Shown: piece after piece, positions 45,001 to 56,639 of the stretch
How the letters are laid out: every line of letters starts with the position of its first letter
Position numbering within the stretch: the first letter of the stretch is position 1
Assembly (NCBI GenBank): GCA_011503125.2
Contig: WWBZ02000051.1
Span: 930,001-994,000, forward strand
DNA length: 64,000 nt
Direction: 5' to 3'
Origin: Botryosphaeria dothidea
Taxonomy: Eukaryota; Ascomycota; Dothideomycetes; Botryosphaeriales; Botryosphaeriaceae
Notes under the pieces: generated by a model
Database searches by the model: none
Seen by the model: the letters and a program-made list of their open reading frames with translations, nothing else
What the model was told of the DNA's origin: nothing
Made by a program: the position numbers and the translations under genes

Positions 45001-48000
45001 ACCAACGCTCTCCACACCGGACGCTCAAAGAAGCTATCCCCAGCAACATTGGGCTTTTCGTCGATTTCACTCTGAGCGGGCCGTCCCGTTGGAAGCGGGT
45101 TTTGCCATTGGATTGCCCCTTCGTGGGTGTGGATGAGCTTTTTGTTCGTCAGAGTACAGGAGATCTGCCCTTCGCAGTGCCCAATATTTTCAAATCTCTT
45201 GGAGACCTTGAAAGTTTAAAATCACTGATGCCAGAGGCTGAGGTGAATCTATTGCGCATATCTGAGCTTGCGGAGCAGCCTGTCACTGATGCGCATTACT
45301 CCACGGTCATTGACTTCTCAGCGCCTGAACACATTACGACTCTGACCCGTCCAATCAGCGAAACAAAGCTCTTCCGAGCTGACCGCACTTATCTGCTTGC
45401 CGGATGCACTGGTGGCTTGGGCAGGGCTCTCTGTTCCTGGATGGTGTCCAAGGGCGCCAAACACCTAGCCTTGACGACCAGGGATCCTGCAGCAGTCGAC
45501 AAACTTTGGCTTGAAGAGCTGCGCTCCAGTGGGGCACAGGTGGCGCTCATCGGAGCTGACATTGCCGATACGGACGCCCTCCAGGCCTCCAAGAAGCAGA
45601 TTGACGCCACCATGCCTCCAGTGGCAGGTGTTGCCAATGCCGCCATGGTTTTGTCTGACAGATCATTCGGCGAGCTCAAAGCAGAAGATTTCGCCACGGT
45701 CTTCGGTCCAAAAGTTAAAGGCACGCAGAACCTGGATCAGCTGTTCCACGACACCTCGCTCGACTTCTTCATCATGTTCTCGTCCCTCGCGAGCATCGTC
45801 GGCAACCGCGGACAGTCGAATTACGTGACGGCGAACCTTTTCATGACGACGATAGCAGAGCAGCGCAGAGAGAGGGGTCTGGCCGCCTCGGTATTCCATA
45901 TTGGCATGGTACTCGGCGTTGGCTATGTCTCGTCCACCGGTATCTACGAATCCACGCTCCGACAGTATAATTATATGCCCATTTCCGAGCCGGAGTTCTT
46001 GAACATGTTCTCGCAGGCCATTCTTGTTGGTCGCCCCAAATCTGGCCAATCACCGGAATTGATCACGGGTTTGAGCCGACACAGTCTCCGGGAGGATGCT
46101 CAGAAGCCGTTCTGGCATGAGAACCTAAGATTTTCTCACCACACAATTGAAGAGACCCATCAGAAGGATACTTCTTCCTCCTCTAATATTAGCCTGCTGC
46201 AACAGATCTCGGAGGCCACAAGTGCTGATGAGATCGAGACCTTCGTCCAAGATGCTTTCTGTGTCAAACTTGAGCGCATGCTGCAAGCGGCGGCCGGCAC
46301 AATCGAGAGGCGCCAGCCTCTCATGAACCTTGGTGTTGATTCATTGATTGCGGTGGAGATCCGCTCTTGGTTCTTGAAAGAGCTTGATGTTGATATTCCG
46401 GTATTGAAGGTCCTCGGAGGTGCTTCGGTTGCAGATCTTTCTCGGGAGGCGGCATCCAAGTTTCAGGTTACCAAATCTGTACAACCGGCAGAAAAAGTAA
46501 GTTTTCATATGCCTTCCCCCTGATGCGGTACGGAAGATCTCACTAATTTATCCAAGGTGGAGAACGTGCCGCACATCAAAGTGACCGAGACCGAGGCACC
46601 GGCAAGGCCTGTTACATCTTCTGATTCCTCTGATGCAAGTCCATCGCCTGCTCCATCAATGTACGATGTGCCCAGTACAACGGCCAGCCACATCGGAAGC
46701 CCCAAGCCAGAGCAGGATAGCTTGTACGATCTTAAATCTCGTGACCAGTTGTGTGTTGAGAGGATGGCTCCGATGTCATTCGCCCAGGAACGGCTTTGGT
46801 TTTTACTGCAATACCTTCGAGACCCGACAGCCTACAATGTCACGATTTCGTACCGAGTCAATGGCCCACTCCGCTTGAGCCAGCTTGAAGACTCATTTCG
46901 CCAGGTCATTGAGAGACACGAATCTCTACGGACATGCTTCTACACTGACGTCATCACAAAAGATCCTACGCAAGCCGTGGTTTCAGATGTGACCTTCCGC
47001 TTAGAAGTGAACCCTGAGATCAGTTTACAGGATGCTTTCAGCTCCATGCAATCTCATGTCTTCGGTTTGGAAAATGGACAGACGTTCAAAGCTGTGGTGA
47101 TACCGTCCTCCGCTCAGGAGCACTTGCTGGTTGTGGGATTCCATCACATTGCCTTCGACGGTTTCAGCGCTCAGATTCTGGTCAAGGATCTTGCAATGGC
47201 ATACAACGGCATGCCCCTTGGTCCTCTGCAGCATCACTACGTTGATTTTGCCATCGAAGAAAGAGGACAGAGGTGGAACGAGAGTTCAAGCGATGTCGAG
47301 TATTGGAAGTCCGAGTTCGAAACGCTACCGCCAACTCTTCCGTTATTCGACTTCACCGAAACTAAAACCCGACTACCTCTCGAAACCTACAAGATCAGGT
47401 CAGTCCAGCAGATCCTGCCTTCCCAGCTCGCCACCATAATCAAGGCAACTTCGCGCAAGCTGGGTGCCACTCCTTTCCACATCCACCTCGCCACGCTCCA
47501 AGTCCTCTTGCATCGGATGCTTTCTCTTGATGATGTCTGCATCGGGATCACGGATGCCAACAAGAATGACCCGGAGTATCTGGAAACCATAGGCTTCTTC
47601 GTCAATCTCCTCCCCATACGTTGCCAAGTGGATGCGGCAGCCACATATGCCGACATAGTCACCAGAGCTAGAAACAAGGCCCACGATGCGCTTTCTCACT
47701 CTCGGACGCCATTCGATCATCTTCTCAACATCCTGAAGGTGCCGAGGTCCACTTCCCACAGCCCTCTCTTCCAAGTCATGCTCAACTACAAGATGGGATC
47801 TACGCAGGTGGTACCGCTGGGCGACTGCAAGGCAGAACTCGTTCGGTTCGAGGACGCCGGCAACGTATTCGATCTCAACTTCGAGATCGAGAGCCGCTCG
47901 GACGGATCGACGCTGCTCGCGGTCAAGACGCAGGAATACCTCTACACCGACCACGATCTTCACGTGATCCTGAGAAGCTACGTCCACTTTCTCTCCACCC

Positions 48001-51000
48001 TGATCAGGGACCCAGCACAGGAGGTCGGATCCGTCTCGTTGGCGACAACTTCCGATGCCGAAAAAGCCGTACAGCTTGGACGCGGTGACCGAACAGCATC
48101 TCCTGAGCTGCCTTCCATATCTTTATTCTTCGATCGCTGGGTCACTGAGCAACCCAACGCGACATGCATCAAAAATGACAGCGGAGCGAGATTGACCTAC
48201 GCGGAAGTAGCTGCTCGGGTCAACGCGATTGCAGACAAGCTGGTCCAGGCAGGTGCAAAGCTGGGAGACAACATCGCCGTTTACTGCGAGCCTTCCATCG
48301 ATGTTGCTTGCAGTCTCCTCGCCATTCATCGGCTCGGTTGCGCTTACGCACCTATGGATACACAGAACCCAGTTGAACGGCTGGAGCACATCGTGAACGA
48401 TTGCCGACCCGCCGCCGTCCTGTGCGATGACGACACGAAGACCGCGGCAGTAGTGTTCGAGACCTACGGAGCCGTGATACCGCTCTCGTCTGTTTCCCGA
48501 GCGCAAAGACAGGTGCCCAATGTCTCAAGCGGTGCCGATGTTGCCTGCATCATGTACACGAGCGGCACCACCGGCAAGCCAAAGGGAGTAACGGTCACGC
48601 AATCGAACCTGGTGCACCACATCGCAGCCGTCAACAAGAAATACAAATTGGCAAAGGAGGTGATCCTTCAGCAGACGTCACTCGGCTTCGACCTCTCGTT
48701 GGCTCAGATGTGCCAGTCTTTCTATTGCGGGGGTACTTTGGTCATTGCTTCCAAGCAGACGCGGAAGGACCCTCCAAGCCTTTCGAAGTTGATGAGGGAT
48801 GAAGAAGTGACTTACACGTGGATGACTCCTACGGAGGCCTCTTCCTTGATCAGGTATGGTTATGAGGACCTGAAGCACTGCACTGAGTGGCGACATGCGT
48901 TTACTTCCGGAGAATCCTTCCCTGCGCATCTGCTTGGAGACTTTGAGAAGCTTGGGCTCCGCGGATTGCGGCTGTACAATGGCTTTGGGCCTACTGAGAT
49001 TACCATCAACAGCTGCATCGGTGACAACGAGTTGGATCCGGAGGCCGCCAGGGATACTCGTAATCCATCCATCGGGATGACACTGGAGAACTACTCCTCG
49101 TATGTCTTGAGTAAAGACATGCAGCCTGTTCCTACCGGGCTTGCTGGGGAGCTTTGCGTCGGCGGTGCAGGCGTTGCTGATGGCTACCGACAGAGGCCAG
49201 GTCTGAACGCGGAAAGGTTCATTGATGACCCTTTTGCTACGCCAGAAGACATCAGAAAGGGATGGACTAAGCTGTACCGTACTGGAGACAAGGCCAAGTT
49301 CTTACCTGACGGGCGTCTGGTCTTCCTGGGCCGTATCGATGGCGACTCGCAGGTCAAGTTGCGAGGCTTCCGCATTGAGCTCGATGATATCGCGAACAGC
49401 ATTGTTGGTGCTTCCCATGGAGCCATCGTTGAAGCAGCAGTTTCTCTCAGGCAGGCGGCGGACGAAAGTCAGTCATTTCTGGCAGCATTTGCCATTTCGT
49501 CAGAGTCATTGCCAGAGGACGAAGCGCAACACTTCCTGGAACAGCTTCGAAGAAGACTTCCGCTTCCTTTGTACATGATCCCCGCTGTCATAGTGCCTAT
49601 CCAGCGGCTGCCGGTGAACGCTGCTGGGAAGCTCGACAGAAGGACACTTGACGCTCTGCCGCTTTCTCACCCGACAAAAGACAGAGAAACAGAGACACTC
49701 ACGGACCTTCAGCGTCAATTGAAGGGGTTGTGGCTCGAAGTACTTCCAGAGATGGCGCAGAATGTCAGCCTCGATACCAGTTTCTTCGATGCCGGCGGGA
49801 ACTCCTCGCTCCTCATGAAGCTCAAGGCTCGCATCAACCAGGACCTGGATACCAACATATCCATCTTCGATCTCTTCATGGGCAACACACTCGGCGGCAT
49901 GGCTGACAGACTCAAGACATCCCCCACGTCCACAGACTCGTCCAACATCATCGACTGGGACGAAGAAACCGACATCACGCACCTCCTCCCTCCCCCATCC
50001 AGCGAACCCACTCCTGAAGACGACCCCCGCACCCGCACCGCCGACCTCGAAGTCATCCTCACCGGCGCCACTGGCTTCATCGGCACCGCGCTCCTGCGCC
50101 GCCTCGCAGCCGACCCGCGCGTCAGCAAAATCCACTGCATCGCCGTCCGCCACCGCCAAAGCGCCACCGCCCCGTCCCGCCTATCCATCGCGTCTCCCAA
50201 GATCGTCGAATACCCGGGCGACCTCGCCCACCCGCGCCTGGGCCTGTCCGCGCCGGCCTTCGCGGCGCTGTCCGGCCGCGCCCACCGCGTCGTGCACAAC
50301 GCCGCCGCCGTCTCCTTCCTGCGCCCCTACCGCGCCCTACGCGCCGCCAACGTCGGTGCCACCAAGGCCCTGCTCGCGCTCGCCGCGCCGCGCCGCGTGC
50401 CGCTGCACTTCGTCTCGAGCGCGGGCGTGCTGCGCTTCGCGGCCGGAGAGCGGCGCGAGGGCGGGTTGGCGCCGGTGTCGCTGCGGTGTCGGGCGCCGCC
50501 GCTGTGTGGCGCCGAAGATGCCGGGTTTGGGTACGCGGCGAGCAAGTGGGTCGGGGAGGTGGTGCTGGAGAAGGGCGTCGAGGCGATGGGTGGGGCGTGG
50601 CCGGTGGTGGTGCATCGGGTGGCGAGCGTTGTCGGGGAGGGGGCGCCGGCGTCGGATTTGATGGGGACGGTGTTAGGGGTGGGGATACGGGTGGGCGCGC
50701 TGCCGGATGTGGGCGCGATGGGGTGGAGGGGGGCGTTTGATTTCGTGCCGGTCGAGGAGGTGGCGGAGGGGATTTGTGAGGCCGCGTGCGGTGTGGGGAG
50801 GGGTGGGGAGGTGGGGTTTGTGCATCATTGCGCGGAGGAGAAGATCGAGGTTGGGGGGATTCGGGAATGGGTGGAGAGGAAGTATGGTGTGGAGGTTGCT
50901 TTGGTGGGGCTTGGTCGGTGGTTGGAGTTGGCGAGGGAGAATGCGGGCATGGATGGGATGGTCGAGGCGATGATCAGGAAAATGTTAAAGGGTGAGGGCG

Positions 51001-51029
51001 GTGTCATTCCATCGCTGTTGAAAAGATAG
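39030..51029 (+). CDS. PKS-NRPS hybrid synthetase (KS-AT-DH-cMT-ER0-KR-ACP-C-A-PCP-R)
   Basis: Four exons (39030-39855, 39911-40360, 40414-46496, 46557-51029) give 3943 residues; the last intron lies in the ACP-C linker. KS about 4-430 (TACSSS, C177; [15 protein letters not shown]). AT 540-850 (GHSSGE). DH 920-1220 (H968 in [18 protein letters not shown]). C-methyltransferase ~1290-1590 (LEVGAGTGG). A poorly conserved ER region ~1640-2050 with no clear NADPH glycine motif, so probably inactive. KR ~2080-2270 (GCTGGLG; Ser/Tyr in FSSLAS and SNYV). ACP S2402. C (HHIAFDG), A ([11 protein letters not shown]), PCP S3536, terminal reductase ([13 protein letters not shown]). It makes a methylated, partly reduced polyketide amidated to one amino acid. 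The R triad suggests reductive release; a Dieckmann cyclase is the alternative. Confidence 0.95.
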
Positions 51030-51112
51030 ATGGACTTTTTTCGGCTCCGCAGAAGACAGTTGGATATCTGAGAATCTTGCGTTTCACCCTATGACTTCCA
51101 CCATAGCAAACC

Positions 51113-53905
51113 CTACTTCAGCTTGAACTCTCTTACCCAATTCTGATAGTCCCAGTTGTCCTTGGGTGTTAAAGCCTCCCCATTCATCATTCCGTAAACG
51201 TAGCATTCGCCGATCAGACGGTATGTCACATTTTCCTCGTCATCATTCGGTTTCGGCGTGTGTTTCCCCTTGGACGTCGGCTTGTCGCCTTCATACCTGC
51301 GCAGGATGACAGGCACACTGCAGCCGTAAATAATGCAGATAAAGTCCCCCTTTTTGACATGCCGAGACCCAATGCCAAGGGCGTCAGAAAGCCTCTTCAT
51401 GCCAAACAGCCTTCGTTTCCAGACAACACATTGCACTCGTTTCAAGAATTCCTCAATGTGTGACGGACAGCCGTGGGTGATGATTTGCTTCGTGTCGAGA
51501 TCACCATACGACTGCCTCCGTCTGAATGCGTCTCTGCAGGTACGTTTCCAGTGATACGGGGGCCTCTGTCCGTATGCATCCAGGCCACCCACCAAACTTC
51601 TCCAGAACTCATCTGGCGGGAGCTGATCAGCATCTTTCCAGCCTCCAGCCTCTACCCAGTCTGATGGGATAATGCCTTCCATGGCTGGAGAACCTTTCCA
51701 TGTGACCCGATCCAGGATGAATCCTCTCACGTACACAGCCTTTGCGTCAATGTCATCCCAGCGGAGCAAGGACCATTTCGCCTTGGAAGCGTTATAGCTC
51801 TTGTGGCCATGGCCAGGTGTGCCAACCAGAGGATCCGCATTGATACGGCGATGTGCACCTGCATAGTCCAACGAGAACGGCTTGTGCCAAAGTGTTGGGA
51901 TCCAAGAAGGTAAGGGCTCATCTTTTGCCGTCTCTCTTTTTTTTTCGGTGCCTTCTTCTTTCCCTGGTGCTCGGTTGTGTCCTCCCGCTTCATGAGCAAG
52001 ATGCGTTGGTGCCCAAGGATACAACATCATGTCTAGGCTCTTAGATCTTTTGTAACTGAAGGCCAGGAAATCCTTGCAGACCTCGAAGAAGGTTTTCTCG
52101 TAATCCACGACAATAAGCCTCTCAAATCTTTGACTAGCCAGGTTGCTCATGAAAAACTTGGCGGTACGCTTTGTCCTTTCTTCTTCGTTCTCAGAAGGAA
52201 TGGATACATAAATATCAGGATTTTGATCGGATGTATAGCTGGCAGCCGATGGGCCGAAGCTGAGACGAAGGGGGTTTGCTTTTAATGTCTGGGGGTCTGC
52301 ATCAGCAACGGCTTGCAAAGACTGTCTCTTTTCCGAGAGTGGTCGTGGTTCGCTGATGGAGAGTTTCTTTGTTTCGATGCTGGATACCTCCTTGGTGTCA
52401 TTTCCAGTCGTGCAGTTTCCAGCCTCCAGAATGTTACTGTTGCTCTGGAGCACATGGTTGGTGCCTTGTATGGCGTTTCCGTTAGGTTTGCTTGGATTTT
52501 CATTCCCGGTAACCTGTGCGCCATTCGCAAACGAAGATAAAGGCTCATATGCTTCATCAACACCCCTGTTGCGTACTTCCTGTTCCTCGCTCAATGGCCT
52601 TTGTGCTCCGAAAGGATTCTCTGCTTCTATGGCGGGTGGCGAAGTGACCTGTAAGCCGTCAAGAATCTGAGTGGGGTCAGATCCTGAGCGGACGAGGAAT
52701 GTATGTTGCTTAACAAGAGAACCTTGTCTGCTTGCAGTTGGCGACGGGTTGTTGCTTCCCATTGGAGTTTGCGTCTGAACGAAACCATACGATGCCCTCT
52801 CAAAAAAGCGCGTGAGTTGATCCGTCTTGATTGGCATGATTCCTCTGCCATTCAAAGCATCCTTCCATAAATTCCATTTCCTGACATTGTTTTTTGTGGC
52901 TGGTTCTGCATCGTTCGCAAGCCACAAAATGGCATACAAAATATCTCGTGGATCAGATGCCTCGAACGCTGACAATGAAGACATCAAAGCTTCCAGCGAG
53001 AGCAGTCCCGAGTTTCCAACAATCTGGCCGTCGCTGTTCTTCCGAAAGGCATTGTCCACGACTCGGATTAGCTTGACTGCGGCGAGCTCTCCTAAGTCAC
53101 CGATAAAGTCCGGGTGGTTACGAAATGCCTTGGATTCCCGAAAGAGCTGGGTCAAGTCCTTCTGTCTTGAGGACATCAGAGAAATGATGTCCGCGAAGTT
53201 CTCCCAGTTGATAGGAACGTGATCGCCACAATAGATTTCGGCCTTCCGGGCCCTTGCGAGTTCTTGAACGATCCAGCGACGACTGAACCAAGGTCTTCGC
53301 ATCAGTTTGGATACCGCGTACCATTGTTCGGAATGATCATTGTGAAACAATCCGTCGAAATCATCAATTTCGAAGCATTCTTGGATAAATGTCATGGCTT
53401 TGGCGCTGTCTTCTTCTTCCAGTCCCAGCCAGATGCAAACATTCTCCGCCCCGTGGTAAATGTGCGGCATTCTTGGGATTTGAGCGCTTTTCTCCTTGTT
53501 GTCGGACTGATTAATACAGAGCGCATCGATCCACAAAAAGATGTGATGCTCCGGTCTTCGGAGGCGGACTAGTGCTGCGTGAAGGTTTGGCTTGATAGAA
53601 ATGCTGTATGACTCGTCCTCAGCAATGATTTTGATGTATTTTTCGTTTCCCTGTGTGGCCGCTGGCCCCCAAGTGTAAGAAAGGGCCCAATATTTCTCTG
53701 CGGAGGGTCCATCTGAGGTATCTTTATCCTTTGCGTTGGCCTCTGCGTATTCGTGGTTCTTAGTGATTGATCGTCGCAAAAGATTTCCAAAGAGAGGATC
53801 GGACTGGAATCCTGGATGGAGTTTCAAAAGCCTGATGTGATTTTCGCCGAGCTGGGTGGAATTGTAGAGCCTGTCAACAGATTCTGCGCTTTTGGAATCG
53901 GGCAT
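51113..53905 (-). CDS. HET-domain protein, large
   Basis: Single exon; 930 residues from MPDSKSAES (an in-frame ATG 33 bp upstream at 53938 is the alternative). HET motifs: KYWALSYTWGPAA (about residue 72), FLWIDALCINQSDN, MPHIYHGAENVCIWLG and RRPWFSRRWIVQELARARK. The long C-terminal half has a disordered Ser/Pro/Asn-rich middle and then WSLLRWDDIDAKAVYVRGF and CIIYGCSVPVILRR, a pattern common in this family. It ends 84 bp from the PKS-NRPS stop in a convergent arrangement and shows no link to the pathway. HET genes flank the cluster region on both sides, as is common in variable subtelomeric-like DNA. Confidence 0.92.
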   Translation of the reverse strand: MPDSKSAESVDRLYNSTQLGENHIRLLKLHPGFQSDPLFGNLLRRSITKNHEYAEANAKDKDTSDGPSAEKYWALSYTWGPAATQGNEKYIKIIAEDESYSISIKPNLHAALVRLRRPEHHIFLWIDALCINQSDNKEKSAQIPRMPHIYHGAENVCIWLGLEEEDSAKAMTFIQECFEIDDFDGLFHNDHSEQWYAVSKLMRRPWFSRRWIVQELARARKAEIYCGDHVPINWENFADIISLMSSRQKDLTQLFRESKAFRNHPDFIGDLGELAAVKLIRVVDNAFRKNSDGQIVGNSGLLSLEALMSSLSAFEASDPRDILYAILWLANDAEPATKNNVRKWNLWKDALNGRGIMPIKTDQLTRFFERASYGFVQTQTPMGSNNPSPTASRQGSLVKQHTFLVRSGSDPTQILDGLQVTSPPAIEAENPFGAQRPLSEEQEVRNRGVDEAYEPLSSFANGAQVTGNENPSKPNGNAIQGTNHVLQSNSNILEAGNCTTGNDTKEVSSIETKKLSISEPRPLSEKRQSLQAVADADPQTLKANPLRLSFGPSAASYTSDQNPDIYVSIPSENEEERTKRTAKFFMSNLASQRFERLIVVDYEKTFFEVCKDFLAFSYKRSKSLDMMLYPWAPTHLAHEAGGHNRAPGKEEGTEKKRETAKDEPLPSWIPTLWHKPFSLDYAGAHRRINADPLVGTPGHGHKSYNASKAKWSLLRWDDIDAKAVYVRGFILDRVTWKGSPAMEGIIPSDWVEAGGWKDADQLPPDEFWRSLVGGLDAYGQRPPYHWKRTCRDAFRRRQSYGDLDTKQIITHGCPSHIEEFLKRVQCVVWKRRLFGMKRLSDALGIGSRHVKKGDFICIIYGCSVPVILRRYEGDKPTSKGKHTPKPNDDEENVTYRLIGECYVYGMMNGEALTPKDNWDYQNWVREFKLK

Positions 53906-53938
53906 GGTGAATTTTGTTATAGGATAAAGAAGCACCAA

Positions 53939-55243
53939 AGGCTTACGAGTGTGAACCTCAATGAATCTTTAACCTCAGTAGAACTTTATGCGGTCCCTAA
54001 TTTATCTACACCACGGAAAGCGAATCGTTTCACAGCCGTTCCCGAAACCCGGAATTTGCACGGCGTAGACTCCTTTACGGTGCTTGTGGAGCCCGACGCA
54101 CATTGCAAATTACTCACCGACACAATCGTTGATCCGTCAATGACCCTAAAAGAATATGAATGACACCTTTCCCAATCATGTTAACCCACAATCATGTCAA
54201 TTGATGCCGCAGGGAAAAAGCGGCCATGAAGCAAAATTGACCCTGGGCCCTAAACCTGTAATGAAGAGGCTTTGATTATCCATGAGACTTATCGGCTTGT
54301 TTCCATTAACCTCCACAAGAGCTAAGACGAGTACTGCCATATTGAAATGAGGTTCTCCAAATTTGACTCTGCACAGTCCTCGCCGAGCATTGAACGGGCT
54401 GTGGGAAGATATCGGGAAACACTTCCATTTACGACACGATTTGCAATTAGGCAGCCACACATTCAGTGCTTTTGCCAACAACCGGATGAAACAAGGCCCA
54501 CCAAGCTTCGTGTTTTAGTCTACTTTTTGGGCCTTGGTGCAGACTGCAGTATTCACGGGACCAATGAGCATTCACCATTCTGACTCTGTGTCTACCGACT
54601 CGTTCTCTTACCGACTTTTCACAAAGCGTGTACATCAAATCTCAAAAGCACTCGTTCTTCAGAACAGCATGCACCTACGCTATCAAAGACTAAAGCATCA
54701 GCGATCTCCAAACAAAAGCATTTCCGGCGACCCTGGCCAGATGGGACCCGTATGAACACAGGACGGGGCCAAAAACTCGGTGGAGAGATGCAGCTTGCAG
54801 TATTTGGGAAATATCTCGCGAGCATACCGAGCTTTGTGATGAGTAAATAGGAAACTCATCCTGAAGACTTTTTCCACGGCTGGTCTACAGCGATTCTCAA
54901 GAAGATTCACTCCTGATATTGAGCGCAGATATCATTTGACGAGTGGATAAAATTTTCAATATCATTGACCACTCATTCAAAGTCATGTGTTTCAAGAAAC
55001 CTCTCTCTTTGCTGACAGAAGTGGGGCCTCGCGTAGACATGATCTACGAAACATTGCTCACTTCAGTCGAAGCATACGGATGTAGCCGCTCACGCTACTC
55101 CGGATGTGATGGCCACGTCAATTGGCCCCATGCTGCGCTTCGCTTTTTACCCACATCAACTCCACCACCTCCGATGCTGCATCGCCGCCCCCATCTTCAA
55201 AGAGACATTTTTCACAGATTAATCATCTTGACAAGAAGCGGTC
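53939..55243. other. intergenic, no gene recognised
   Basis: About 1.3 kb between divergent genes, so both promoters lie here. Frames are short and overlap on both strands without motifs. Confidence 0.45.
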
Positions 55244-56639
55244 ATGGACGCACCGACACCGCTACACGCCCGGACCGTTGCGCAAGAGGTGTTTGCGCAT
55301 TTCATCACCTTCGCGCATCTTTTCCGAGCCTTTGTGCTCTCGCTGATGGCACTTCTCCGTCGAATTGCAATGTACATCCCATTGAAGGCCAAGGTAAGTC
55401 CATTGCGCAATGCCACGCACCAAACTTCAAACATCGCAACCATGACGGGCAAACGAGCGCATATACTGACTTCAGCTCCTCTTCCACAGCAACTCAGTAA
55501 CCCTTCCTTGAGCCTCAAGGTCTCGGACAGCTTCTCCCTCGATGCAGCGGGCTTGGTCGCGCTCGCGGACCTGACGACAGTGCAGTAAGTACGCCCATAC
55601 TTCATGCCAAATAGCAGATAAACTTAACGTAGTCTTCTTTTTTAGAGAGCGCACGGCCCTGACAGGCTCATCGACGCTGCTAGATGCGTTGGTGATCTGC
55701 CCAGGACTGCACATGCAGCAAAGGGCCGTCGAGATTCACGGCGGCGAGCACCCAGCATGCGGCGCCATGACGACCGGCTTCGTCTTCCGCGTCGAGAACC
55801 CAGCCACGGTCGTAAGCACGCAAATTCTCACTATTGACATGACGAGGAGACTTACGTCCGATCCAATTTAGTACTATCTTCAGACGGTCGGGCGGACGGG
55901 CAAGTTGACGACCCTCGAAGTGTCGAGCATCCCGGACGACCGCAACCACTGGGGCACCTGGCTCGGCATCCACGTGTTCTCCTTCCACAACGCGTCGTCG
56001 ATGGGGTCAGTGGCGTACGCTGCCGCCGTGCTTTGGGGGATCGCGGTAATTATCATGTTGGTGCTGATGCAAGATTGGTGGGGCGTCGCGTGCGTTGGGC
56101 TGCTCGTCCTGTCGCGGCTCTGCAACGTCCTCGTCATCCGCAGACGCAACAGGGAGGTCTGGTCGGGCGCCAAGGAGCCCAATGTCAAGGGTGACTTGCT
56201 CATCCTGCTCAGCCAGGACCGCTGGATCCGCATGAAGGGTCTTGTTGACGATCTCAAAGCGGTGACGTCCGGACAGTGGCTCAGGGATCCGACGAATGTG
56301 GAGAGCTGGGTCACGGCTTTTGCTACCATTATCGTGTACCTCGACGCCGCGCTTGCCAGCAATGTGACACAGGCGGGCAAGATTCTCTTGCTTGCTCTAC
56401 TGATCGGTTCAGTGGGGCTGTTGGCTATTACGAACGCGTCCACTGATCAGTTGCAGATGCGTGGATGCGTGGTCAAGGTCCAAGGAAAAAGAAAGGCTTA
56501 CGGAAGACGGCTTGATCTTGTGCGTGACTTGATGGAGGAAACTAACAAGAGCGACTGGGCTATCCGAATGGGTTTGTTTGTTCAGGCTGATTCTCAGCCC
56601 GACTTGCAGACGGACGGACATAAAAGAGTGGAGATGTAG
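55244..56639 (+). CDS. conserved fungal multi-pass membrane protein, function unknown
   Basis: Four exons (55244-55393, 55490-55584, 55646-55811, 55884-56639) sum to 1167 nt, 388 residues; intron 1 holds a TACTGAC branch site. An N-terminal hydrophobic stretch is followed by SLSLKVSDSFSLDAAGLVALADL, GSSTLLDALVICPGLHMQQR and a cysteine in EHPACGAM. Then come HWGTWLGIHVFSFHNASSMG, two adjacent transmembrane helices (AYAAAVLWGIAVIIMLVLM and GVACVGLLVLSRLCNVLV), a cytosolic-looking GDLLILLSQDRWIRMKGLVDD segment and two further helices. Similar hypothetical proteins are widespread in ascomycetes, and I know no function. A shorter start further in is possible. Confidence 0.75.

Noticed and set aside
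46505..46556. Separate PKS and NRPS genes (stop at 46523, new start at 46557)
   Set aside because: A GTAAGT donor at 46497 and an AAG acceptor at 46556 join the two frames in phase; fused PKS-NRPS is the family norm.
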